Source of the DNA: Streptomyces xinghaiensis S187
GTDB lineage: Bacteria; Actinomycetota; Actinomycetes; Streptomycetales; Streptomycetaceae
Length of the DNA stretch: 64,000 nucleotides
Direction of reading: 5' to 3'
Assembly: GCF_000220705.2 (NCBI RefSeq)
Contig: NZ_CP023202.1
Coordinates: 4,866,501 to 4,930,500, forward strand
The translations under genes were made by a program, and so were the position numbers. Below the pieces are notes generated by a model. That model saw nothing but the letters and a program-made list of their open reading frames with translations, did no database searches and was not told where the DNA came from. Of the stretch, positions 26,317-34,128 are shown one piece after another; the first letter of the stretch is position 1; each line of letters starts with the position of its first letter.

Positions 26317-26351
26317 GGCGCGCGCCCCGGACGGGGGTCGGGGCGCGCGCC
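26317..26351 (+). terminator. 13-bp perfect hairpin after flotillin
   Basis: Arms GGCGCGCGCCCCG and its exact complement, 9-base loop, starting 8 bp after the flotillin stop. It should stop or slow transcription into the 600-bp gap before the ATPase. There is no U-tract. Confidence 0.82.
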
Positions 26352-26613
26352 CTGCCGCGGGGGACGGGACCGGGCGGCGCCCCGCGGCCGCCGGCACGGG
26401 GACGGCGAGCCGCCGTTATGGGGGAGCCGCCCGGTGGCCGGCGCCGGGAGCGGCGCGGCCGGTCAGGACTCCGGCGGCTCTGGTGCCGCCGGGAGGGGGA
26501 GGGCACGGCGGAGGACGACGGGGGTGTTGTCCGCCGTGCCGCTCGCCCAACAGGACCCGAGGAGACGTGCTGTTGGCCCGCTACCGGACGGCGGCTGGGC
26601 CGGCGGACGGTGG

Positions 26614-26669
26614 CCGTTCCGGAACGGTGGTGGGCGGGGCACGACGGGGGTGTGCCCCGCCCACCACCG
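26614..26669. repeat. 18-bp perfect stem overlapping a 14-bp palindrome
   Basis: CCGTTCCGGAACGG at 26614-26627 is a perfect palindrome. It overlaps a perfect 18-bp inverted repeat (arms 26625-26642 and 26652-26669, loop of 9) with GGTGGTGGGCGGGGCAC in the left arm. Both lie in the 603-bp gap between flotillin and the giant ATPase (26309-26911), which otherwise holds no supported gene. It may be a second terminator, an operator cluster, or a structured leader of the ATPase mRNA. Confidence 0.75.
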
Positions 26670-26911
26670 GGGCGGCGATCGGCACCAGCCCGGCCCAGTC
26701 CCGGCCGGTGGCCCGCACGGGGCCGGTGACGGCGCGCCAGTCGGTCGTGGCGGAACCGGCCCGGTCCATGGGCCGGAGCCCGCCGCCGGTGGCGGGACCA
26801 CACAGCGGAGCCTCGCACGGATGTGCGGAAAACGGTGGGTGCGGCCCCGCCGTGACGGAAGCAGGACCCGGCCGGGACGGACCGGCGGGCGGAACGGGCT
26901 GAGAGGTCGAT

Positions 26912-29900
26912 GTGGGCACGGAGCGGGAGCGGCGGCAGACCGGCGCGGGTGGCGCGGGTGGCGCCGGCGGCGCTACGGAAGCGGTGAACGCCGGCACGGA
27001 AACGGCCGGCGCCCGTACGGAGGCGGTCGACGCCGGCACCCACGAGGTGCTGCGCGCCCGGCTCGGGGCGCAGGCCCGGGAGCTGGCGCGGCGTGCCGAG
27101 GCGCTCAACGAGCGGCGCGCGGCCGTCTTCGGCACCGGCGGGCTGCGGCTCCTCGGCACGGGGACGGTGCGCACCGGGCAGCCCGGGGTGGTCCGGGACG
27201 TCGTCGCGGTCGGCGGCCGGCTGCTGGTGGGCGCCAACACCGCCGCCGACGGCGCCGTCCTCACGGCGTACGGGCTCGAACGGGACGGCGTCCGCGGTGA
27301 CGGCAGCCACAGCGGCGGCAGCGCTGACGCCGGCGACGGCAGCGGTGACACCAGCGGTGACAGCAGCGGTGATGGCCACAGCGTCCCCGGCGGCCACGGC
27401 CCCGGCTTCGCCCTCGCCGAGCGGGACGCGGACCCGGTACTGGACGACCCCGGCTTCGTACGGGAGTTCGCCGAGCTGCGCCGCTACTACCGCGACGCCG
27501 AACTGCTGCGGCTGCGCCGGACCGGGGAGAGACTCCTCGCCGTGTTCCGCACCGGCCCCACCGACACCCGGGTGCTGCGCTGGCGGCTGGCGGGTGACGG
27601 CACGGCGGAGTTCCTCGACGGGCGCGGCGACCGCGACGACACCGCCGAGCCCGCGCACGACGTCACCTGGACCGAGGCCACCCGCGAGGACCACGTCCTC
27701 GGCCGCCACCCGCACGTCCGCACCGTCGGCGGGCTGTACGTGTCGTGCGTCGGCGGCGCCCTGGTGCTCAAGACCGCGGACGACACGGAGACCGCCGAGG
27801 GCATCCTGAGCGAGCCCGTCGACGAGCCGCTTCAGTCGCTCGCCGACGCGGACGTCGCGCACGCCCGGGTCGGCCCGCTGGTGCTGCTGCGCGTCCGCCC
27901 GTACAAGGAGGAGACCGACCGGTACTACGTCTTCAACAGCACCACGGAGCACGCGGTGCGCCTCGACGGCATCGGCGACGCCTGCCGCCGCCTCCCCGGC
28001 GATGAGGGCATCGTCTTCCCCGGCGGCTACTGCCTGGCCACCGGCACCGTGAAGACGTTCGACGCCGCGGACACCTCCGGTCTGGCCTTCGAGCGCACCG
28101 TGCGGTCCCCGAACGGGGAGGACGTGCTGTACGCGTTCCGGGACCGGGCGCGGGGCCGCGCGCTGCTGCTGTCGTACAACGTCATCCGCAAGGAGGTCGC
28201 CCCTCCGCTCGGCTGCCGGGGCCACGCCCTCTTCGACGACGGCACCCTCGTCGTGCTGCGCGAGCGGGAGGACGAGGAGCCCGCCCGGGTGCACCCGGTA
28301 CAGCTCTGGCACACCCCGTACACCTCCGACACCCACGCCGCGGCGCACCCGCCGGCCGCGGGCGGTCCGCTGGCCCGGATCGGCAACGCCGACCTGGTGG
28401 GCGGCATCTCCGCCTGCCTGGGCGTGGTGCGCGCCGTGGAGGACACCCCTCCGGCCGCGGCCGTGTACCGCACGCTGGCCGAGTCCTGTGAGCGGGTCGC
28501 CGACCGGTACCACTGGCTGGCCGCCGGGGACTGCGGCGGCCTGCACGAGCCGCTGGCCGCGCTGCGGGACACCGCCCGCCGGGCGCTGGACGAGTTCGAG
28601 GCCGTCACCGCGCTCCGGCGGCGGGCCGCCGAGGCGCTGGAGGAGGCGGCGGAGCACACCGCCTCGGTGGTGCGCCGGGTGCGCGGCGAGTCCCCGGCCG
28701 GCGCCGGCGAGTGGATCGCCCGGCTGACGGAACTCCGCCACTGCCGCGGCCGGCTCGAGAGCGTGCGCGAACTGCGCTACGCGGACGGCGAGAAGATCAC
28801 GGAGCTCGCCGCCGGGCTGGAGCACGAACTGGAGTCCGCCGGGCAGCGGGCCGTCGCCTTCCTCGGCCGCGAGGACGCCTTCACCGGGCAGCGCGACGAG
28901 ATCGGCGAGCTGGCGGACGCCGCCGGCCGGGCCCGGACGGTCGCCGAGGCCGAGCCGCTCGGCGGACGGCTGGACGCGCTCGCGGCGGACCTGCGCACCG
29001 TCACCGAGGTCGTCGGCGGCCTGGACATCGCCGACGCCACCGTGCGCACCGGCATCCTGGAACGGATCGCCGAGACGCTCGGCGGGGTCAACCGCGCCCG
29101 GGCCGTGCTCGCCGCCCGCCGCCGCGACCTGCTGGACCACGAGGGACGGGCCGCCTACACCGCCGAGTTCGCCCTCCTCGGCCAGGCCGCCACCGCCGCG
29201 CTGGCCGCCGCCTCCACCCCGGAGAGCTGCGAGGAGCAGCTCGCCGGACTGCTGCTGCGGATCGAGCAGGCGCAGGCGCGGTTCGCCGCGTTCGAGGACT
29301 TCACCGCCGAACTGGACGCCAAGCGGGCCGAGGTGGAGGAGGCCTTCGCCGGCCGCGCCCAGAGCCTGCGGGACGCCCGCGCCCGGCACGCCGGACGGCT
29401 GGCGGACTCCGCGGGCCGGATCCTGGACACGGTGCGCCGCCGCGCCGCCGCCCTGGACGGCCCCGACGCCGTCCACACCTTCTTCGCCACCGACCCCATG
29501 GCCGCCAAGGTGCGCGCCACCGCGGAGGAGCTGGACGGCCTCGGTGACACCGTACGGGCGGAGGAGCTCCGGGGCCGCCTCAAGGCCGCCCGCGAGGAGG
29601 CCGCCCGCGCCCAGCGCGACCGCGCCGACCTGTACGGCGACGGCGGCGGCACCATCCGGCTCGGCCGGCACCGCTTCGCGGTCACCACCCGGCCCGCCGG
29701 GCTCGCCCTGCTGCCGTCCGGCGAGGGGATGTCCCTGGTCCTCACCGGCACGGACTACCGGGAGCCGGTCACCGACCCGGAGTTCGCGGCCACCCGGCCG
29801 TACTGGGGCCAGTCGCTGCCGTCCGAGACCCCGGAGGTCTACCGCGCGGAGCACCTCGCCGCGACCGTCCTGCACACGGAGGACGAGGACCGGCTGCGGA

Positions 29901-32422
29901 AGGCGGCCGGGGAGGAGGGCGGGCTGCTCGCACTGGTGCGGGAGGCGGCCCACGCCGCGTACGACGAGGGGCACGAGCGCGGGGTCCACGACCACGACGC
30001 GGCCCTGCTGCTGGCCGCCCTGCTGCGGCTGCGCGATGACGCCGGGCTGCTCCGCCACGGCGGTGAGGTGCGCGCGGCGGCACAGCTGTTCTGGGCGCAC
30101 GGCACGACGCCGCGGGCCCGTACGGCCTGGGCGCGGCGGGCCGCCTCCCTGGCCCGCGCCCGGGCGGCGTTCGGAAGCGCGCCGGAGATCGGCGAGCTGG
30201 TGGCCGAACTGGCCGCCGCCATGGCCGCCTTCGCGGCGGAGAGCGGCGGCGGGGCGGGCGCGGTTGTGAGCGCGGCCGGGGGCGCGGGCGCGGGCACGGA
30301 GACGGGCGCGAGGACGGGGACGGACGAGGCGCCGCCCGGCGGCCGGGAGGCCGGCCACCACCGGAGCGCCGCCGCGTACCTGTTCGAGGAACTGGCCGCA
30401 CGGCCGGACGGGTTCGTCACCGGACCCGGCGCCCGGCGGCTCACCGCCGCGTTCCGTGACTCGGAGGCCGGCCGGGGCTGCGCCGAGGACCTGGCGGCGC
30501 TCGACGGCGATCTGCCGGCCCGCCGCCAGCTCGCCGCGGCCTGGCTGGGCTCGTACGCCCGCGCCTCCGGCGGCGCGGCGGACGGCGACCTCGCCGAGGC
30601 GGTCGCCGCGGAGCTCTGCCCGGACCTGCCCCGCTACCCCCGCGACGCCGCCACGGAGGTCACTGTCGAGGGGCTGCTGGGGGACCACCCGCGCGTCACC
30701 GGCGGCTCGCTGCGGCTGCGGTTGGACGAGTTCCTGGAGCGGACGCGGAGGTTCCGCGAGGAGCGGGTGCCGGGCTTCCGCGCCTACCAGCGGCGGCGGA
30801 CCGCGCTGGTGGCACGCGAGCGGGCCCGGCTGCGGCTGGACGAGTTCCGGCCGCGGCCGCTGACCGGCTTCGTCCGCAGCCGCCTGATCGACGAGGTGTA
30901 CCTGCCGCTCGTCGGCGACAACCTGGCCGGGCAGATCGGCGCGGCCGGCGACGCCAAGCGCACCGACAGCAGCGGTCTGCTGCTCCTGCTCTCGCCTCCG
31001 GGCTACGGCAAGACGACGCTGATGGAATACGTCGCCGACCGGCTCGGGCTGATGTTCGTGAAGATCGACGGCCCTGCGCTCGGCCGCTCCGTCACCTCGC
31101 TCGACCCGGAGCGGGCCCCCGACGCGACCGCGCGGCAGGAGGTCGAGAAGATCAACTTCGCGCTGGCGGCGGGCAACAACGTCCTGCTGTACCTGGACGA
31201 CATCCAGCACACCTCGCCCGAGCTGCTGCAGAAGTTCATCCCGCTGTGCGACGCCCAGCGGAGGATCGACGGGGTGCACGGGGGCCGTCCGCGCCGCTAC
31301 GACCTGCGCGGCAAGCGCTTCGCGGTCTGCATGGCCGGCAACCCGTACACCGAGTCCGGGCAGCGCTTCCGGGTGCCGGACATGCTGGCGAACCGCGCCG
31401 GCGTCTGGAACCTCGGCGACGTGCTCTCCGGCCGGGAGGACGTCTTCGCGCTCAGCTTCGTGGAGAACGCGCTGACCGCCAACCCGGTGCTGGCCCCGCT
31501 CGCCGGACGGGACCGCGCGGACCTCGAACTGCTCGTACGGATGGCCGGCGGCGACGGGAGCGCACGCCCCGACCGGCTCGCACACCCGTACCCGCCCGCC
31601 GAGCTGGAGCGGATCACGGCCGTGCTGCGGCTGCTGCTCGCGGCGCGCCGCACGGTCCTGGCGGTCAACGCCGCGTACATCGCCTCGGCGGCGCGGTCCG
31701 ACGCCTCCCGCACCGAACCCCCGTTCCGGCTCCAGGGCTCCTACCGCGACATGAACAAGCTGGCGGAGCGGATCGTCCCCGTGATGAACGACGCGGAGCT
31801 GGAGGCGCTGCTCGACGACCACTACGCGGCCGAGGCGCAGACCCTGCACGGCGAGGCGGAGTTCAACCTGCTGAAGCTGGCGGAACTGCGCGGCCGGCTC
31901 ACCCCGGAACAGGAGGCACGCCGCCGGGAGATCGCGGACGGCCACCTCCGGGACCGGGCGCTGGGCGGTGCCGGGCAGGACCCGCTGGCGCGGGCGGTGG
32001 GCGCGCTGGGGCTGCTGGCGGACCGGGTCGCGGCCGTGGAGGCGGCCATCACCCGGAGTGCCCGGACGGGAAGGGCCCCGGCGGCGGGACCCGCCGTACC
32101 GGGGGCGGACTCCGCACCCGCGCCGCCCTCAGCGGCGGTCGCGGGAGTGGCCGAAGAGGATGCGGTACGCGATCAGGAGGACCAGCGAGCCGGCGACGGC
32201 CGCCACCCACAGGGCCGGGTCGTAGAAGTCCTTGTCGATCGGCCGGTCCAGGTACTCGGAGGACAGCCAGCCGCCGATGAAGGCGCCCGCGATGCCGATC
32301 AGGGTGGTGCCGAGGAGGCCGCCCGGGTCGCGTCCGGGCAGCAGAACCTTGGCCACCACTCCCGCGATCAGGCCGAGGACGATCCAACTGACGATGCTCA
32401 TGGGCGAGTTCTCCCCGTGTGA
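26912..32422 (+). CDS. Giant AAA+ ATPase (annotated DNA repair ATPase type)
   Basis: 1836 residues from GTG, with GAGAGG five bases ahead. The first 500 residues form a large, partly beta-rich N-terminal region; residues about 530-900 are helical and probably coiled. An AAA+ domain follows with Walker A SPPGYGKTTLM (about 1363-1373) and Walker B LLYLDDIQH (about 1427-1435); GSYRDMNKLAERIVP lies in the helical lid. Homologues near flotillins are often labelled DNA repair ATPase, but the function is not established. The last 98 codons run antisense through the whole glsB-like gene and resemble no domain, so a native stop may have been lost. The true end is probably near residue 1735-1745. Confidence 0.8.
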   Translation: MGTERERRQTGAGGAGGAGGATEAVNAGTETAGARTEAVDAGTHEVLRARLGAQARELARRAEALNERRAAVFGTGGLRLLGTGTVRTGQPGVVRDVVAVGGRLLVGANTAADGAVLTAYGLERDGVRGDGSHSGGSADAGDGSGDTSGDSSGDGHSVPGGHGPGFALAERDADPVLDDPGFVREFAELRRYYRDAELLRLRRTGERLLAVFRTGPTDTRVLRWRLAGDGTAEFLDGRGDRDDTAEPAHDVTWTEATREDHVLGRHPHVRTVGGLYVSCVGGALVLKTADDTETAEGILSEPVDEPLQSLADADVAHARVGPLVLLRVRPYKEETDRYYVFNSTTEHAVRLDGIGDACRRLPGDEGIVFPGGYCLATGTVKTFDAADTSGLAFERTVRSPNGEDVLYAFRDRARGRALLLSYNVIRKEVAPPLGCRGHALFDDGTLVVLREREDEEPARVHPVQLWHTPYTSDTHAAAHPPAAGGPLARIGNADLVGGISACLGVVRAVEDTPPAAAVYRTLAESCERVADRYHWLAAGDCGGLHEPLAALRDTARRALDEFEAVTALRRRAAEALEEAAEHTASVVRRVRGESPAGAGEWIARLTELRHCRGRLESVRELRYADGEKITELAAGLEHELESAGQRAVAFLGREDAFTGQRDEIGELADAAGRARTVAEAEPLGGRLDALAADLRTVTEVVGGLDIADATVRTGILERIAETLGGVNRARAVLAARRRDLLDHEGRAAYTAEFALLGQAATAALAAASTPESCEEQLAGLLLRIEQAQARFAAFEDFTAELDAKRAEVEEAFAGRAQSLRDARARHAGRLADSAGRILDTVRRRAAALDGPDAVHTFFATDPMAAKVRATAEELDGLGDTVRAEELRGRLKAAREEAARAQRDRADLYGDGGGTIRLGRHRFAVTTRPAGLALLPSGEGMSLVLTGTDYREPVTDPEFAATRPYWGQSLPSETPEVYRAEHLAATVLHTEDEDRLRKAAGEEGGLLALVREAAHAAYDEGHERGVHDHDAALLLAALLRLRDDAGLLRHGGEVRAAAQLFWAHGTTPRARTAWARRAASLARARAAFGSAPEIGELVAELAAAMAAFAAESGGGAGAVVSAAGGAGAGTETGARTGTDEAPPGGREAGHHRSAAAYLFEELAARPDGFVTGPGARRLTAAFRDSEAGRGCAEDLAALDGDLPARRQLAAAWLGSYARASGGAADGDLAEAVAAELCPDLPRYPRDAATEVTVEGLLGDHPRVTGGSLRLRLDEFLERTRRFREERVPGFRAYQRRRTALVARERARLRLDEFRPRPLTGFVRSRLIDEVYLPLVGDNLAGQIGAAGDAKRTDSSGLLLLLSPPGYGKTTLMEYVADRLGLMFVKIDGPALGRSVTSLDPERAPDATARQEVEKINFALAAGNNVLLYLDDIQHTSPELLQKFIPLCDAQRRIDGVHGGRPRRYDLRGKRFAVCMAGNPYTESGQRFRVPDMLANRAGVWNLGDVLSGREDVFALSFVENALTANPVLAPLAGRDRADLELLVRMAGGDGSARPDRLAHPYPPAELERITAVLRLLLAARRTVLAVNAAYIASAARSDASRTEPPFRLQGSYRDMNKLAERIVPVMNDAELEALLDDHYAAEAQTLHGEAEFNLLKLAELRGRLTPEQEARRREIADGHLRDRALGGAGQDPLARAVGALGLLADRVAAVEAAITRSARTGRAPAAGPAVPGADSAPAPPSAAVAGVAEEDAVRDQEDQRAGDGRHPQGRVVEVLVDRPVQVLGGQPAADEGARDADQGGAEEAARVASGQQNLGHHSRDQAEDDPTDDAHGRVLPV
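32129..32401 (-). CDS. GlsB/YeaQ/YmgE-family stress membrane protein
   Basis: 90 residues, ATG after CGGGGAGAA. Three hydrophobic segments and the family signature are clear: SWIVLGLIAGVVAKVLLPG, then GGLLGTTLIGIAGAFIGGWL and ALWVAAVAGSLVLLIAYRIL. These small transglycosylase-associated-type proteins are common stress proteins. The whole gene lies antisense within the 3' part of the giant ATPase frame. The family match is strong, so this strand is surely coding. Confidence 0.9.
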   Translation of the reverse strand: MSIVSWIVLGLIAGVVAKVLLPGRDPGGLLGTTLIGIAGAFIGGWLSSEYLDRPIDKDFYDPALWVAAVAGSLVLLIAYRILFGHSRDRR

Positions 32423-32761
32423 TGACGATATACGCGGCTGATCATCTCCGCGATGGCACGCTTGCGGACACTACAACGACGCTTCCGGTCGGCTTACCGG
32501 TGCATCCGGTCAAGAGCAGTGGGCAGCGAAGCAATTACGGTTACACGTGGTGTTGGTTGATGACTGCGAGTAGTGTCTGACGGCACTGAAAGTCAGGAGC
32601 CCGGTGCCGAACGCCGTGGACGTGGGGCGGCCGTGCCCGTCCCGGCCGCGGAGGCCGGGGGGCGTCACCGCTCCCGGTCCGGCGTCCGCACCCTTCCCGG
32701 ACCCGCCGGCCGGCGCGGGAGAGCGGTGGCCGGGGTCGTTGGAGGTCGAGGTGGCGAGGCC
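32402..32761. other. Divergent promoter region
   Basis: 360 bp between the leftward GlsB-type gene and the rightward RsbW-like kinase gene. The part at 32510-32590 is noticeably AT-richer (GCAATTACGGTTACACG), as expected for promoters. The frame of the kinase gene is open upstream from about 32573, but that stretch is Arg/Pro-rich and has no family resemblance. Confidence 0.5.
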
Positions 32762-33208
32762 ATGAGCGTGCAGACGGACGGACCACCACGCGAACCCCGC
32801 ACCCCGCGGAAACCGCTGCTGGAGCTCTCCTTCGGCGTGGAGGACATCCCCGGACTCCGGCTCCGCGTCGGCGAATGCGCCGCGGAGGCGGGCCTGGCGG
32901 AGCCGCGGCGCGGCGACTTCGTCCTCGCCGTCCACGAGGTCGCCTGCAACGCCGTCGAACACGGCGGCGGGACGGGGCAGCTCGTCCTGGAACACGCCGA
33001 CGGCGCGCTTCACTGCCGGGTGGCCGACGACGGCCCCGGCTTCACCGCGGACCTCGTCCCGGCGGATGCCCCCGGCGAACTCACCGGCGAGAGCGGCCGG
33101 GGCCTGTGGCTCTCCCGGCAGCTGACCGACCGCATGGACATCGCGCGGGGCGCGGTCGGCGCGGTCGTCACCCTGGTCATGGGCCTGAGCGGCGGAGCGC
33201 CGGACTGA
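32762..33208 (+). CDS. RsbW-like ATP-binding protein (anti-sigma type kinase)
   Basis: 148 residues from ATG (MSVQTDGPP), with GAGGTGGCGAGG ahead. It is an isolated HATPase_c domain: N-box EVACNAVEHGGG (about 58-69), G1 box VADDGPGF (about 89-96), and G2 box ESGRGLWLSRQ (about 113-123). It has no histidine-kinase dimerisation domain, so it should act as an RsbW/SpoIIAB-like serine kinase binding sigma factors or anti-anti-sigma proteins. No sigma or STAS gene is adjacent. A strong bidirectional terminator follows. Confidence 0.88.
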   Translation: MSVQTDGPPREPRTPRKPLLELSFGVEDIPGLRLRVGECAAEAGLAEPRRGDFVLAVHEVACNAVEHGGGTGQLVLEHADGALHCRVADDGPGFTADLVPADAPGELTGESGRGLWLSRQLTDRMDIARGAVGAVVTLVMGLSGGAPD

Positions 33209-33262
33209 CGGCCGCGCCGGCGTCGGGCCTTCCGGAGCCGGAGCTCCCGGCCTCGGCGCGCG

Positions 33263-33300
33263 GCAGGGGCGGGCCGGGAGGGAACCCGGCCCGCCCCTGT
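33263..33300. terminator. 15-bp bidirectional terminator
   Basis: Perfect stem with arms CAGGGGCGGGCCGGG and its complement around a 6-base loop, between the convergent kinase and terD genes. It serves both strands. Confidence 0.9.
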
Positions 33301-33360
33301 GGCGGACTGACGCGGCGCGGCCCGTGCGAGCGGGCCGGCCGCGCGGCGGTGCGCCCGTGC

Positions 33361-33936
33361 TCAGACGTTGACCCCGAAGTCCTGGGCGATGCCGCGCAGG
33401 CCGGAGGCGTAGCCCTGGCCGACGGCGCGGAACTTCCAGTCCGAGCCGTGCCGGTACAGCTCGCCGAAGACCATGGCGGTCTCCGTCGAGGCGTCCTCGC
33501 TGAGGTCGTAGCGGGCCAGTTCGTTGTTGTCGGCCTGGTTCACCACGCGGATGAAGGCGTTCCGCACCTGGCCGAAGCTCTGCTGGCGGGTCTCGGCCTC
33601 GTGGATGGAGACCGGGAAGACGATCTTGTCGACCTGGGCCGGGACCGTGGTCAGCGAGACCTTGATCTGCTCGTCGTCGCCCTCGCCCTCGCCCGTGAGG
33701 TTGTCGCCGGTGTGCTCGACGGCGCCCTCGGGGCTCTTGAGGTTGTTGAAGAAGACGAAGTGCTGGTCCGAGAGGACCTTGCCGGCGCTGTCGACGAGCA
33801 GCGCGCTCGCGTCCAGGTCGAAGTCCGTTCCCGTGGTCGTACGGACGTCCCAGCCCAGCCCGACGGTGACCGCGGTCAGACCCGGTGCCTCCTTGCTCAG
33901 TGAGACATTGCCGCCCTTGGAGAGGCTGACACCCAT
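33361..33936 (-). CDS. TerD-family calcium-binding stress protein
   Basis: 191 residues, ATG with AGGGGA five bases ahead. Full-length match to Ter[16 protein letters not shown] at the start, then [22 protein letters not shown] and [18 protein letters not shown]; the acidic residues of these loops bind calcium. TerD proteins are linked to tellurite, phage and membrane stress in bacteria and to differentiation in Streptomyces. It stands next to the CIS locus, 192 bp after its last gene on the same strand. Confidence 0.95.
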   Translation of the reverse strand: MGVSLSKGGNVSLSKEAPGLTAVTVGLGWDVRTTTGTDFDLDASALLVDSAGKVLSDQHFVFFNNLKSPEGAVEHTGDNLTGEGEGDDEQIKVSLTTVPAQVDKIVFPVSIHEAETRQQSFGQVRNAFIRVVNQADNNELARYDLSEDASTETAMVFGELYRHGSDWKFRAVGQGYASGLRGIAQDFGVNV

Positions 33937-34055
33937 GGAATCCCCTGCTCAATCCGGCGCGGGCCGCGCCCTTGACGATTTCTTTGCCCGTCTGTGCAAC
34001 GGGTGCGGGACGGAGACGGTTCCCGCCGCCCGGGTGAATTCCGGGGCGGACGGGG

Positions 34056-34121
34056 CCGGCGGGACGGCCCGGCGGGCGGCCGGGCCGGCTGACCGGCCGG
34101 CTGACCGGCCCGTCCCGCCGG
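34056..34121 (-). terminator. Compound hairpin at the end of the CIS operon
   Basis: A 12-bp perfect inverted repeat (CCGGCGGGACGG at 34056-34067 with its complement at 34110-34121) encloses a direct repeat GACCGGCCGGCT. It begins 8 bp beyond the stop codon of the last CIS gene. It should separate the CIS operon from terD. Confidence 0.72.
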
Positions 34122-34128
34122 GCTCCGC

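Noticed and set aside
26418..26902. Short plus-strand frames in the flotillin-ATPase gap
   Set aside because: They overlap each other in different frames, cover strong hairpins, and show no family resemblance.
24209..31945. A 2578-codon open frame on the minus strand opposite flotillin and the giant ATPase
   Set aside because: GC-rich third positions of real genes leave the antisense frame open. The product is Leu/Val/Gly/Arg monotony without domains, and the plus-strand genes have clear families.
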